Source: Catellatospora sp. KI3
GTDB lineage: Bacteria; Actinomycetota; Actinomycetes; Mycobacteriales; Micromonosporaceae
DNA length: 64,000 nucleotides
Direction of reading: 5' to 3'
Assembly (NCBI RefSeq): GCF_029948125.1
Contig: NZ_JASAMB010000006.1
Location: 62,001 to 126,000 of the forward strand
The notes under the pieces were generated by a model. It was not told the origin of the DNA and did no database searches. It saw nothing but the letters and a program-made list of their open reading frames with translations. The translations under genes and the position numbers were made by a program. Positions 7,848 through 16,451 of this stretch are shown in pieces (the first letter of the stretch is position 1; every line of letters starts with the position of its first letter).

Positions 7848-8866
7848 CGCCGGGGGCGGGTGCGGTGGCGGTGGAGGGGGGCGTTCGGGTCGGCGGGCCA
7901 GGGGCTGATGGTGTGCGGGGGCAGTCCCTGGGCGAGCGCGCCGGTCAGCAGGTGGGCGAGGCTGTAGTCGGGGTCGGTCCGCAGGGCCCGCTCCAGGGCC
8001 GCCCCGGCGAGCACGCCGTTCCCGCCGCGCCAGGCGCACCAGCCGAGCAGGGTGGCGATCGGGGCGACCAGGCCGGGCTCGCTGCGGCGGGTCAGGTCGA
8101 GCCAGAAGTCGAGCTGCCAGTCGGCGTCGTCGGTACGCGACCAGGCGTGGTCCCGGCAGGGCAGGTCGTGCAGCACGAGGCTGAGCCAGGCCGCCTCGTC
8201 GTCGTCGAGCCGCCCGCCCGCCGCGAACCCGTCCATCGCCCGGTCGATCGCGGCGGTCCCGGCCGTACGCAGCGCCTCGTGCTCGTCGTCGGCCTCCGCC
8301 AGCAGCGTGATCAGCCGCAGCTCGGCCCGGTCCACGGCCTGGGCCATGGCGATCGCGGCCAGGTTGCCGACCGGCTCCACCAGCCGCAGCACCGACTCGC
8401 GGTCGGGCAGCACGGTCATGCCCTCGAACGTCGCGGCGGCGGCCGCCGCGGTGGTGCTGAGGTCGAACAGCTCCCCCTCGGGCGGCGTGCAGTCGGCGCA
8501 GCGCAGGCAGTGGAAGCGGTCGCCGTCGCGGTGCAGCGCCTCGGCGATGTGGTATCCGCGCTGCTCCAGGCCCTGCGCCAGCTCGCGGGTGCGCTCGGCC
8601 GCCGCGGTGTGCGGACCGTACCCGACGAGCATGGCGGTGGTGACCGGGGCGCCCCGGCGCCCGGCACGGGTGAGCAGCCGGGCGAAGTCCCCCAGCGTCT
8701 CCGGCGCCGGGGTGGTGACGTCGGCGCGGGCGCCCACGCTGATGCGCCGGCCGCGCAGTCCGATCACGACGACGCTGTCGGCGGGGTGGAAGCCGAGCAT
8801 GTACGGCACGTACGCGATGAGGTCGGCGCGGTCGGTGAAGGTGTAGGTCGGGATCGAGGCGCTCAT
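7844..8866 (-). CDS. DUF4192 domain-containing protein
   Basis: A 340-residue cytoplasmic protein matching the actinobacterial DUF4192 family, recognisable from LIAYVPYMLGFHPADSVVVIGL near the N-terminus and the mid-protein FHCLRCADCTPPEG with two Cys pairs that could bind metal. The C-terminal half (LAGAALERALRTDPDYSLAHLL) looks like a tetratricopeptide-type helical segment. Biochemical function is unknown. The gene is divergent from the MobA-like gene, sharing about 95 bp of upstream DNA. Its stop codon lies inside a family C palindrome. Confidence 0.85.
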   Translation of the reverse strand: MSASIPTYTFTDRADLIAYVPYMLGFHPADSVVVIGLRGRRISVGARADVTTPAPETLGDFARLLTRAGRRGAPVTTAMLVGYGPHTAAAERTRELAQGLEQRGYHIAEALHRDGDRFHCLRCADCTPPEGELFDLSTTAAAAAATFEGMTVLPDRESVLRLVEPVGNLAAIAMAQAVDRAELRLITLLAEADDEHEALRTAGTAAIDRAMDGFAAGGRLDDDEAAWLSLVLHDLPCRDHAWSRTDDADWQLDFWLDLTRRSEPGLVAPIATLLGWCAWRGGNGVLAGAALERALRTDPDYSLAHLLTGALAQGLPPHTISPWPADPNAPLHRHRTRPRR

Positions 8867-8915
8867 ACGGCCAGCGTCGTGGCGGCGCCGTGCGGGAGCC
8901 AGCGATGATCGTTAA

Positions 8916-8946
8916 CCTGTGGACGACACGCCGGTTCATCCACAGG
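8916..8946. promoter_or_regulatory. Inverted repeat in the DUF4192 / MobA-like divergent promoter region
   Basis: CCTGTGGA (8916-8923) and TCCACAGG (8939-8946) form a perfect 8-bp inverted repeat with a 15-bp spacer. It sits between the two divergent genes, 16 nt before the chosen MobA-like start. It could be an operator or a pair of weak DnaA-box-like sites. No regulator can be named. Confidence 0.35.
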
Positions 8947-8961
8947 CGGAAGGGGGAGCAC

Positions 8962-9564
8962 TTGCTGCCGTACGCGGCGTTGGTGCTGGCCGGAGGCGCG
9001 GCCCGCCGGATGGGCGGGGCGCCCAAACCGCTGCTGCCCGTCGGCGGCGTACCGCTGCTGGCGCGGGTGCTCGCCGCGGTGCGCGGCGCCGACCCGATCG
9101 TGGTCGTCGGCCCGCCCGACCTGGACCCGCTGCTGCCGCCGGGCGTCCTGCGCACCCGCGAGCAGCCGCCCGGCGGCGGACCGGTGGCGGCCGTCGCGGC
9201 CGGGCTGGCGCTGTGCCCGCCCACCGGCCGGGTGCTCGTGGCCGGCGCCGACCTGCCGTTCCTGACCGCCGGCGGGATCGCGGACCTGCTCGCCGTCGAC
9301 GCGCCGGTGGTCATGTACGCCGACGAGCAGGGCCGGGCGCAGCACATGCTCTCGGTGTGGCGGGTGGAGGCGCTGCGCGCGGCAGTGCCGGAGGAGCCCG
9401 CCGGGGCCTCCATGCGCGGCCTGCTGCGCGACCTGGCACCCCACCTGGCCGCCTGGACCGGCACCGGACCGCCGCCGTGGTATGACTGCGACACCGTGCC
9501 CGACCTGCGCGCGGCGAACGACCTGAGCGAGACGGAGGGGCCCGATGGCCGTCGACCTGCCTGA
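8962..9564 (+). CDS. MobA-like molybdenum cofactor nucleotidyltransferase family protein
   Basis: A 200-residue NTP-transferase-fold protein with LVLAGGAARRMGGAPKPLLP at the N-terminus and GADLPFL further on, as in MobA/MocA enzymes that add GMP or CMP to molybdopterin. TTG 8962 is chosen because AGGGGGAG lies just upstream and the family begins right at this strand; the longer GTG at 8890 would add residues unlike the family. The gene overlaps the DUF6457 gene by 20 bp. With moaA-moaD nearby, a molybdenum cofactor role is likely, but members of this fold can transfer nucleotides to other substrates. Confidence 0.8.
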   Translation: MLPYAALVLAGGAARRMGGAPKPLLPVGGVPLLARVLAAVRGADPIVVVGPPDLDPLLPPGVLRTREQPPGGGPVAAVAAGLALCPPTGRVLVAGADLPFLTAGGIADLLAVDAPVVMYADEQGRAQHMLSVWRVEALRAAVPEEPAGASMRGLLRDLAPHLAAWTGTGPPPWYDCDTVPDLRAANDLSETEGPDGRRPA

Positions 9565-9787
9565 CTTCACCGCCGCTGCCTGCGCCGAACTGGGCCTGCC
9601 CGCCGACGCCGTGGACACCGGCCTGGTGCTGGACCTGGCCCGTGAGGTGGCCCACAACGCGGTACGCCCGGGTGCGCCGGTCAGCGCTTATCTGCTGGGC
9701 TTGGCCGTGGGCCGGGGTGGCGATGCGGACGAGCTCGCGGCACGTCTCATCGCGCTCGCGCAACGGCTCGGTCAGTCCAATCCCTGA
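9545..9787 (+). CDS. DUF6457 domain-containing protein
   Basis: An 80-residue all-helical protein (MAVDLPDFTAAACAELGL, later DLAREVAHNAVRPGAPVSAY). It matches the DUF6457 type that commonly accompanies or is fused to MobA-like proteins in actinobacteria. Its start lies inside the MobA-like gene, with GGAGGGG upstream of the ATG, so the pair is translationally coupled. A helper role in molybdenum cofactor maturation is an inference from this linkage only. Confidence 0.75.
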   Translation: MAVDLPDFTAAACAELGLPADAVDTGLVLDLAREVAHNAVRPGAPVSAYLLGLAVGRGGDADELAARLIALAQRLGQSNP

Positions 9788-9906
9788 CTACGCGAATACC
9801 GCTCCGGTCGGTAATGTCTGCGTGACAGGGGACCGGGCTTTCTGACGTATGCCGCGGCAGCGGTGGCTTGCCTGCACGGGGGCCACGCCCCAGGAGGAGG
9901 CGAGCG

Positions 9907-10932
9907 ATGACGGAACTGTCGAAACCCGGCCTGGCCGAGGCCGAGCTGCTGGACGAGCCCACCACGGCCGACCTGCACGAGAAGGTCACCGAGGCGTGGC
10001 GCGAGTTCGCCCGGGCCCTGGCCGCCGCCCTGCCCGAGCTGCCGCCCGGCAGCGAGCTGGAGCTGGCCCTGGACCCGACCGCGTCGGGCACCGGCAACGC
10101 GGTGTACGGCGTGAGCGTGGAGCGCCTGGAGGACGGCGCCCTGCAGGCCCGAGCGGTCAGCAACGCGAACCTGCCCGAGGGCTTCCGGTTGGAGCGCCCC
10201 GCGATCGCGGCCATGGTCGCGCTCGGCTGGTCGCCGCCCGGCGTCATCGCCGGGGCGAAGGAGAACTTCGGCCTGTCGGCGCAGCCCGAGGCGCTCGCCA
10301 CGATCATCACGCGCACCCTGCGCGACGTGTACGGCGCCCCGCACCCGGCCTTCCTCGTATACGAGGCGCACGACGCCCAGGAGGAGCCCGTCACCGTCGC
10401 TCCGCTGGGCACCGCTCGGCACGAGTCCACTCTGGACGCCTTCCTGCCCGCGATCGATTCGCTGGACGCCAGCGGGCTCGACCTCGCCGTCCGGGTGCGC
10501 ATCGTGGTCGCGGCACTGCTGAAGTCCGATCCGGACGAGCTGCAGGTCGACGGCGACGGGGACATCGGCATCCGGGCCGGCTCGGCGATGGTGTTCGTGC
10601 GGGTGCGCGAGAACCCGGCGCTGATCGACGTCTTCTCGCCGGTGCTGACCGAGATCGAGCCGACGGAGAAGCTGTTCGCCAAGCTGTCCGACCTGACCAA
10701 CCGGATGCCGATCGGCCGCCTGTACTGCACCTCCGGCACGGTGTGGGCGTCGATCCCGGTGTTCGGCCGCGACTTCCAGGCCAGCCACCTGGCGCTGGCC
10801 ATCCAGGTCATGACCGGCCTGGCCGACGAGCTGGACGACCGCCTGCACGGCGAGTTCGGCGGCAAGCGCTTCTTCGGCGAGGGCGACAAGCCGGCCCCGA
10901 TCGAGGAACCCCGCTTCGGCCAGTACCTCTGA
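9907..10932 (+). CDS. YbjN / type III chaperone-like domain protein with a C-terminal GQYL proteasome-docking-like motif
   Basis: A 341-residue cytoplasmic protein. The second half (RVRIVVAALLKSDPDELQVD, then IGIRAGSAMVFVRVRENPAL and VFSPVLTEIEPTEKLFAKL) resembles the YbjN/Tir-chaperone-like fold. The protein ends EEPRFGQYL. A C-terminal GQYL is the tail by which actinobacterial Mpa and Bpa dock on the 20S proteasome, and Bpa encoded 2 kb downstream ends GLGQYL. I infer a possible proteasome-linked chaperone or adaptor. The start ATG 9907 has AGGAGG six nt upstream; the ATG at 9868 lacks one. A strong 21-bp inverted repeat follows the gene. Confidence 0.75.
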   Translation: MTELSKPGLAEAELLDEPTTADLHEKVTEAWREFARALAAALPELPPGSELELALDPTASGTGNAVYGVSVERLEDGALQARAVSNANLPEGFRLERPAIAAMVALGWSPPGVIAGAKENFGLSAQPEALATIITRTLRDVYGAPHPAFLVYEAHDAQEEPVTVAPLGTARHESTLDAFLPAIDSLDASGLDLAVRVRIVVAALLKSDPDELQVDGDGDIGIRAGSAMVFVRVRENPALIDVFSPVLTEIEPTEKLFAKLSDLTNRMPIGRLYCTSGTVWASIPVFGRDFQASHLALAIQVMTGLADELDDRLHGEFGGKRFFGEGDKPAPIEEPRFGQYL

Positions 10933-10990
10933 CCAGCCCTACCCCGGCCCTGCACCATCTCGGCTCCTGCTCCACCCCCTGTTTCGCATG

Positions 10991-11049
10991 GACGTTGGCC
11001 TATTACATCGAAGACGATCTACGAAAAGTCGATGTAATAGGCCAACGTC
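10991..11049. repeat. Perfect 21-bp inverted repeat with 17-nt loop (family D)
   Basis: The left arm begins GACGTTGGCCTATTACATCG at 10991 and the right arm (11029-11049) is its exact reverse complement over 21 bp. The arms are far more AT-rich than the surroundings. The element lies between two convergent genes (stops at 10932 and 11124), so it may act as a bidirectional terminator. The perfect arms suggest a recent origin or selection for structure. Confidence 0.75.
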
Positions 11050-11123
11050 TATTTAAAGCGCGGGCGCCGGGCGCCGGGCGCCGAGGGCGGTGGGCGGTGG
11101 GGCGGGCCCGGGGCCGTGAGGGG

Positions 11124-11555
11124 TCAGTCGACCAGGCGGGAGAGGACGATCATGCTGCGGGTCGACGTGATGAAGGGTTCGGCGCGCAGCCGCTCCAGCG
11201 CCTGCTCCAGGTGGCTGATGTCGGCGGCGCGCAGGTGGACCAGCGCGTCCGCCTCGCCCGAGACCGTGTAGGCGCCGACCACCTCGGGGTGGCGGCGGGT
11301 GACCTGGGTGATCTGGGCCGGGGTGGTGCGGCCGGTGCAGAAGAGTTCGACGAAGGCCTCGGTGCCGCCGCCCACCGCCGCCGGATCGACCACGGCGGTG
11401 AAGCCTTTGATCACGCCACCGGAGCGCAGCCGGTCGACGCGACGCTTCACCGCCGGGGCCGACAGCGACACCGCGGTGCCGATCTCGGCGTACGTGGTGC
11501 GCGCGTCGGACAGCAGGGCCGCGATTATCCGCTGGTCAACGTCGTCCAACTTCAC
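11124..11555 (-). CDS. Lrp/AsnC-family transcriptional regulator
   Basis: A 143-residue protein with an N-terminal helix-turn-helix (LDDVDQRIIAALLSDARTTY, later SAPAVKRRVDRL) and a C-terminal RAM/ligand-binding domain (VVGAYTVSGEADALVHL). Such regulators sense amino acids. GTG 11555 overlaps the stop of the upstream solute-binding gene in a GTGA junction, so the two are co-translated. The regulator probably responds to the ligand of that binding protein, an inference from coupling. Longer starts in this frame lie inside the upstream gene and are rejected. Confidence 0.9.
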   Translation of the reverse strand: MKLDDVDQRIIAALLSDARTTYAEIGTAVSLSAPAVKRRVDRLRSGGVIKGFTAVVDPAAVGGGTEAFVELFCTGRTTPAQITQVTRRHPEVVGAYTVSGEADALVHLRAADISHLEQALERLRAEPFITSTRSMIVLSRLVD

Positions 11556-12730
11556 GCACCGAGCGTAGCGAGGTCGCTGATCAACACGTTCGACGGGATG
11601 GGACCGTCCATGGCGACGCGGCGCAGGTACCACTTCTGCTGCGGCGCACGGCCCTGCGTGAACTGCCAGTTGCCGCGCGGGCTGATGATCTGGCCGACGT
11701 TGCCGAGCGACTGGTTGATCTTGTCGGGCGTGGGCACGCTCGACCCGGCCAGGGTGAGCGCCTGGTCCAGCACCGCCGCCGCGTCGTACGAGGCGACCGC
11801 GTACGCCGTGGGTGTGCGCTGGTGCTGCGCCTGGAACTCCGACGAGAACGTGTGGTTGGACAGGTTGCTCAGGTCGGCCGAGTACTGCATCGCCGTGTAC
11901 AGGCCCATGGCGTTCTTGCCGAGCTGCTCCAGGGCCGGGCCCTCGGAGGACACGCCGGGGGCGTAGACGGCGCCCTTGTAGCCCGCCTCGGTCAGCGCCG
12001 CCATGAACGGGCCGATGTGCGAGGTGGGCAGGTTGCAGAAGATCGCGCCGGGGTTCCGGTTGGCGGCCTGGTCGGCGTACTGCGCGTAGGCGGCGGTGCT
12101 GGCCTTGGTGTTGGTGGGGACGCTGATCGGGTCGTTGGCGCCCGAACCGTACTCGCTGATGAAAGCGTCCATCAGCTCGCCGGTGGCGGCGTTGTCGATG
12201 CCGACCAGCGCGACCTTGCCCATCACCCGGCGCCGCAGGTACGACGCGACCGCCTTGGCGGGCTCGTCGCTGAGGAACGCGGTGCGCCAGATGTGGATCG
12301 CGCTGGGCATCTTGGCGGGCGCGGTGTGCGTCGCCAGCAGCGGGATCTTCGCGGCCTCGACCGTGTCGCGGACGTGCGGCAGCAGATCGGGGTTGGCCAC
12401 GCCCACGACGGCGAGCACCTGCTTCTCGTGCAGCCGCTTGAGCGCGTCCAGGCCGCTCTTGGGGGTGTCGCCCTCGTCCTCGGTGATGATCTCGACCGGG
12501 TGCCCGTCGAGGACGCTGCCGTGCAGCTGGAGGTAGAGCTTGAAGCCGATCTCGAGGTCGACGCCGATGGCCTTGTTGGCGCCCGTCTGCGGCGTCAGCA
12601 GGCCGATGCGGACGGCGCTCTTGGGGCTGTCGTCGGGCGTGGTCGTGCAGCCGGAGAGTGCGCCGGTGAGACCCGCGACGCCCGCGCCGGTCAGCAGCCC
12701 GAGCAGCCTGCGACGGTCGAGGCCGTCCAA
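11552..12730 (-). CDS. ABC-type branched-chain amino acid-like solute-binding lipoprotein
   Basis: A 392-residue periplasmic-binding protein of the LivJ type. The N-terminus has twin arginines (DRRRLLGLL), a hydrophobic stretch and a lipobox LSGC, so export (possibly Tat) and lipidation are expected. The domain starts VRIGLLTPQTGANKAIG and continues through VVGVANPDLLPHVRDTVEAA. TTG 12730 is chosen because GGAGG lies 5 nt upstream and it puts the signal peptide at the N-terminus. No permease or ATPase genes are near, so it may serve a distant transporter or act as a sensor for the coupled Lrp regulator. Confidence 0.88.
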   Translation of the reverse strand: MDGLDRRRLLGLLTGAGVAGLTGALSGCTTTPDDSPKSAVRIGLLTPQTGANKAIGVDLEIGFKLYLQLHGSVLDGHPVEIITEDEGDTPKSGLDALKRLHEKQVLAVVGVANPDLLPHVRDTVEAAKIPLLATHTAPAKMPSAIHIWRTAFLSDEPAKAVASYLRRRVMGKVALVGIDNAATGELMDAFISEYGSGANDPISVPTNTKASTAAYAQYADQAANRNPGAIFCNLPTSHIGPFMAALTEAGYKGAVYAPGVSSEGPALEQLGKNAMGLYTAMQYSADLSNLSNHTFSSEFQAQHQRTPTAYAVASYDAAAVLDQALTLAGSSVPTPDKINQSLGNVGQIISPRGNWQFTQGRAPQQKWYLRRVAMDGPIPSNVLISDLATLGA

Positions 12731-12881
12731 TGTGTCCTCCAGAGTGATCCTGCCGACGTTCGTGGAACGCCCTGGCGTCGCCGATGTGCGTTGCAATCAT
12801 GAGGTCTTTCGACCCACTGTGGCGTTCTACCGCGTCCCGCCACGTACGTCAATGATCAACATCGGTCGGGCTCTCAGGATC

Positions 12882-12887
12882 TAGGAT
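12882..12887 (+). promoter_or_regulatory. Candidate -10 box of the bpa promoter
   Basis: TAGGAT lies about 29 nt before the chosen GTG start of bpa. It overlaps the alternative ATG at 12886, which argues that translation starts at GTG 12916, where GGAGGAGG is present. Confidence 0.4.
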
Positions 12888-12915
12888 GGGTGGGTTCCTG
12901 ACGGAGGAGGTCGGC

Positions 12916-13461
12916 GTGACCCAGCAGCACCCTGATGAGAAGAGTGTGGTGGTCGTGGGCCCGGACGGGCGCCCGATCGGCACGGTGGAGGTCGGCGGGG
13001 ACGGATCTGCCGCCGGAATCGGCGAGGAAGACCCGGGACGCCTGATCGAGCAGCCCGCGAAGGTCATGCGGATCGGGAGCATGATCAAGCAGTTGCTGGA
13101 GGAGGTGCGCGCCGCGCCGCTGGACGAGGCGGGCCGCCAGCGGCTGGTCGAGATCCACCGCCGGTCGATCATCGAGCTGGAGGACGGGCTGTCGCCCGAG
13201 CTGCGCGACGAGCTGGAGCGGATCTCGGTCGACTTCACCGAGGGCGCGACCCCGTCGGAGTCCGAGCTGCGGATCGCCCAGGCCCAGCTGGTCGGCTGGC
13301 TGGAGGGCCTGTTCCACGGCATCCAGGCCGCGCTGGTGGCGCAGCAGATGGCCGCCCGCATGCAGCTGGAGCAGATGCGCAACATCCCCGCCCTGCCCCC
13401 CGGCGCCACCGGCGCGGACCCGAACAAGCCGGGCCGCGGCGGCCTGGGCCAGTACCTCTGA
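12916..13461 (+). CDS. bpa: Bacterial proteasome activator Bpa (PafE)
   Basis: A 181-residue protein of the actinobacterial Bpa/PafE family. This ring-forming, ATP-independent activator opens the 20S proteasome gate for unfolded substrates. The helical core is highly recognisable: VMRIGSMIKQLLEEVRAAPL, then SELRIAQAQLVGWLEGLFHG and QMAARMQLEQMR. The protein ends GLGQYL, and this tail inserts into proteasome alpha-ring pockets. GTG 12916 has GGAGGAGG upstream; the ATG at 12886 overlaps the likely -10 box. The gene is divergent from the solute-binding gene and ends 5 nt before a family A palindrome. Confidence 0.95.
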   Translation: MTQQHPDEKSVVVVGPDGRPIGTVEVGGDGSAAGIGEEDPGRLIEQPAKVMRIGSMIKQLLEEVRAAPLDEAGRQRLVEIHRRSIIELEDGLSPELRDELERISVDFTEGATPSESELRIAQAQLVGWLEGLFHGIQAALVAQQMAARMQLEQMRNIPALPPGATGADPNKPGRGGLGQYL

Positions 13462-13466
13462 CGTGC

Positions 13467-13528
13467 TGCGGTTTCGGGGAAACTGCACGAATCACGCCGC
13501 GGGTTCCAGCACTTTCCCCGAAACCGCA
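13467..13528. repeat. Palindromic element, family A copy 1
   Basis: Arms of 20 bp, TGCGGTTTCGGGGAAACTGC and GCACTTTCCCCGAAACCGCA, pair with one mismatch around a 22-nt centre. The same sequence, including the flanking GAAT and TTCCAG, recurs at 56719-56780. It lies between convergent bpa and the HAD gene, the position of a bidirectional terminator. Confidence 0.75.
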
Positions 13529-13559
13529 CCATCGCCACCGCCGCGCGGGCGGCCCGCGG

Positions 13560-14387
13560 TCAGCGGGTGCGTTTGAGGAGTTCGTCGAGGTAGACGGCGA
13601 CGCCGTCGCGGTCGTTGGAGAGGGTCGTCTCGTCGGCCAGGGCGATCACCTCGGGGTGCGCGTTCGCCACCGCGACCCGGTGCCCGGCCCACTCGAACAT
13701 CGGGATGTCGTTGGGCATGTCCCCGAAGACCAGCACCTCGGCCGGGTCGATGCCCAGCTCCGCTGCGACGACCGCCAGGCCGCTGGCCTTGTCCACGTTC
13801 GGCGGGGTGATCTCCACCCAGCCGAGGCCGGAGTGGGTGAACGCGGCCGTCTCCGGCCCCACCAGACCCCGCGCGGTACGCAGCAGCGCGTCGGAGTCGT
13901 CGTCCCCGCCGACCCGGACGAACGCCTTGATGATGTCGTGCGACAGCGACTGCGCCCGGTCCTGGACCTGCACGTCGTCCGGGTACGGCCAGTCCGTCAC
14001 GTCGTCGCCCCAGATCGGCGAACTCGGCGTGTCCAGCGCCTCGATCAGCAGCTTGACCGGCCCCAGCCGCCGCTCCAGTGCCTCCACCAGCGCGGTCAGC
14101 GTCGCGCCGGGCAGCCGGGCGTCGCGCAGGATGCGCGGGGCACCTGGATCGCGCAGGTCGAGCACCCGGCCGCCGCCGCCCAGCACCAGCAGGTCGGCGT
14201 GTGGCAGGTCGATGCGGCTCAGCTCCTCCAGCCGCGGGCCGCGGCCGGTGGCGCCGACGATGGGGATCCCGGCCGCACGCACCCGGTCGAAGACCGAGTG
14301 CGTGAAGCCGCTGACCGTGGCGTCGGACCGGACGACCGTGCCGTCCAGGTCCGTCGCGACGAGTTTCGGTAGACCTTGCCGCAGCAC
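13560..14387 (-). CDS. HAD-IIB (Cof-like) family phosphatase
   Basis: A 275-residue haloacid dehalogenase-superfamily hydrolase. Motif I is LVATDLDGTVVRSD with the nucleophile Asp near residue 10, motif II is the Thr in IVGATGRG, the Lys motif is NVDKASGL and motif IV is VFGDMPNDIPMFE. Together these give a Cof-type phosphatase acting on small phosphorylated metabolites; the substrate is unknown. GTG 14387 lies 4 nt after the serS stop, so the gene is probably co-transcribed with serS; the ATG at 14426 would overlap serS by more than 30 nt. Confidence 0.9.
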   Translation of the reverse strand: MLRQGLPKLVATDLDGTVVRSDATVSGFTHSVFDRVRAAGIPIVGATGRGPRLEELSRIDLPHADLLVLGGGGRVLDLRDPGAPRILRDARLPGATLTALVEALERRLGPVKLLIEALDTPSSPIWGDDVTDWPYPDDVQVQDRAQSLSHDIIKAFVRVGGDDDSDALLRTARGLVGPETAAFTHSGLGWVEITPPNVDKASGLAVVAAELGIDPAEVLVFGDMPNDIPMFEWAGHRVAVANAHPEVIALADETTLSNDRDGVAVYLDELLKRTR

Positions 14388-14391
14388 GCGC

Positions 14392-15660
14392 TCAGGACCC
14401 AGCCTTGACGGGCTCCAGCACGTCACGGCCGCCGACGAAGGGCTGCAGCGCCTTGGGTACGCGCACCGAGCCGTCCGGCTGCTGGTGCTGCTCCAGCAGC
14501 GCCACCATCATGCGGGTGGTGGCCAGGGTGCCGTTGAGCGTCGCCACGGTCTGCGGCTTGCCGTCGGCGTCGCGGTAGCGGGTGTTCAGGCGGCGCGCCT
14601 GGAACGTGGTGCAGTTCGAGGTCGAGGTGACCTCCATGTAGCGGTTCTGCGTCGGCAGCCAGGCCTCGCAGTCGAACTTGCGCGCGGCCGACGAGCCGAG
14701 GTCGCCGGCGGCCACGTCGATGACGCGGTAGGCGAGCTCGAGCTTGCCGAGCATCTCCTCCTCCCACGCCAGCAGCCGCTGGTGCTCCTGCGCGGCCTCC
14801 TCCGGCGGGCAGTACGAGAACATCTCGACCTTGTCGAACTGGTGCACCCGGATGATGCCCCGGGTGTCCTTGCCGTACGACCCCGCCTCGCGGCGGAAGC
14901 AGCTCGACCAGCCGGCGTACCGCAGCGGCCCGTTCAGCGCCAGGATCTCGTCCTTGTGGTACGCCGCCAGCGGCACCTCGCTGGTGCCCACCAGGTACAG
15001 GTCGTCGGCGGGCAGGTGGTAGACCTCGGCGGCGTGCGAGCCGAGGAACCCGGTGCCCTCCATCGACTCCGGCTTCACCAGCACCGGCGGGATGACCGGG
15101 GTGAACCCGGCCTCGACCGCCTGCCACAGGCCGAGCTGCAGCAGCCCGAGCTGCAGCAGCGCGCCCACGCCGGTCAGGTAGTAGAACCGGGCACCGGAGA
15201 CCTTCGCGCCGCGCTCGGTGTCGATCGCGCCGAGCAGCTCGCCGAGGGCCAGGTGGTCGCGGGCGTCGGCCGGCTCGGGGCGGGTGCCGACCTCGCGCAG
15301 CACGACGTAGTCGTCCTCGCCGCCGCCGGGCGCGCCGTCCTGCACCACGTTGGCGATGGCGAACTGCGCCGCACGCAGCACCTGCTCGGCTTCGGTCACC
15401 GCGGCCTGGGCCGCCTTGACGTCGGCGGCCAGGGTCTTGGTGCGGGCGAGCAGGGCGGCCTTCTCGTCCCCGGCCGCCTTGGGCATGAGCTTGCCGAGCT
15501 GGTTCTGCTCCGCTCGCAGCGCCTCGAAGGCGGACACCGCGGAGCGGCGGGCCTCGTCAGCGTGCAGCAGGGCGTCCACAGCTTCGACAGCGTCTCCGCG
15601 CAGCCGCTGGCTGGCGCGTACCGCCTCGGGGTCCTCCCGGACCAGGCGCAGATCAATCAC
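14392..15660 (-). CDS. serS: Serine--tRNA ligase
   Basis: A 422-residue class II aminoacyl-tRNA synthetase. The N-terminal coiled-coil arm that grips the tRNA(Ser) variable arm covers about residues 25-105 ([20 protein letters not shown] onward). Class II motif 2 appears as [20 protein letters not shown], and serine site residues lie in [14 protein letters not shown] and the C-terminal [18 protein letters not shown] 15660 gives the standard serS N-terminus. TACGCT ends 8 nt upstream, suggesting a leaderless transcript. It is followed by the HAD phosphatase gene in an apparent operon. Confidence 0.97.
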   Translation of the reverse strand: MIDLRLVREDPEAVRASQRLRGDAVEAVDALLHADEARRSAVSAFEALRAEQNQLGKLMPKAAGDEKAALLARTKTLAADVKAAQAAVTEAEQVLRAAQFAIANVVQDGAPGGGEDDYVVLREVGTRPEPADARDHLALGELLGAIDTERGAKVSGARFYYLTGVGALLQLGLLQLGLWQAVEAGFTPVIPPVLVKPESMEGTGFLGSHAAEVYHLPADDLYLVGTSEVPLAAYHKDEILALNGPLRYAGWSSCFRREAGSYGKDTRGIIRVHQFDKVEMFSYCPPEEAAQEHQRLLAWEEEMLGKLELAYRVIDVAAGDLGSSAARKFDCEAWLPTQNRYMEVTSTSNCTTFQARRLNTRYRDADGKPQTVATLNGTLATTRMMVALLEQHQQPDGSVRVPKALQPFVGGRDVLEPVKAGS

Positions 15661-15698
15661 GTCGAAAAGCGTACCGGCCGAGGGTCTGGCTTCTCGCG

Positions 15699-16373
15699 TC
15701 AGTATTCCCGCACGAACGGCGCGGCGGTGGCGACCGTCAATTCGATCTCGCCCGGCCCGGTCTGCGTGGGCGGTGTGCTGGCGGCGTCCCGGGCGGCCGG
15801 GGTCCGTTCGAGCGCACCGCGCAGGTGCATGCTCACGAAGGCCAGGCCCAGCAGCAGCGGGGCGGCCAGCGCCGCCCACAGGCCCCGCTCGAGCGAGACG
15901 GTGACCTTCACCGTCATCTCCTGCGGGAACAGGGCCAGCTGCGGCACGCCGGACAGGTCGGTCATCTTGTACGCGGCGGCCCCGAGCAGCACCAGCAGCA
16001 CGGCGCACAGCCCCAGCCCGGCCGCCCGCGCCGCCGCGCGGGCCGCCACCGGGCCGGCGAGCACGACCGCGACCAGCGCGCCGAGCAGCCCCAGCGAGAC
16101 CAGGTAGGTGTCGCCGACCCCGCTGGACCACACGTCGTTGGCCACGGACCCGATGCCGGAGAACGAGGACTCCATCGGCTCCGGCGGCGAGGCGGCGATC
16201 TGCCATTCGCCGAACAGGGAGGCCGCGGCGGCCGCCCCGCCCAGCACCAGCAGCGTGTTCGCCGTGCGGGGGTCCGCGACGAGCTGTCGCCAGCCGCGCG
16301 GGGGCAGCTCCGGGCCGTCGAAGTCGTCGTCGAACTCCACCACGTCGAGGTGCTCGTCCATGGGCCGCATCAT
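15699..16373 (-). CDS. Uncharacterised integral membrane protein
   Basis: About 224 residues with an acidic cytoplasmic N-terminus ([20 protein letters not shown]) followed by four probable membrane helices: [55 protein letters not shown] and [19 protein letters not shown]. It ends in a Pro/Thr-rich tail. I do not recognise the family. Three closely spaced ATGs (16373, 16370, 16361) are possible starts and none has a clear Shine-Dalgarno. It ends 38 nt before the serS start on the same strand and may share that transcript. Confidence 0.7.
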   Translation of the reverse strand: MMRPMDEHLDVVEFDDDFDGPELPPRGWRQLVADPRTANTLLVLGGAAAAASLFGEWQIAASPPEPMESSFSGIGSVANDVWSSGVGDTYLVSLGLLGALVAVVLAGPVAARAAARAAGLGLCAVLLVLLGAAAYKMTDLSGVPQLALFPQEMTVKVTVSLERGLWAALAAPLLLGLAFVSMHLRGALERTPAARDAASTPPTQTGPGEIELTVATAAPFVREY

Positions 16374-16451
16374 CGCACGTGGACGCATACGCGCGGACCC
16401 CCTGCGACGGGAGTGCCGCAAGGGGTCCGCGATCTGGCGGTACGGGGCGGG

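Noticed and set aside
10991-11049. Insertion sequence or complete mobile element
   Set aside because: Only about 60 bp with no transposase; at most a miniature element or terminator.
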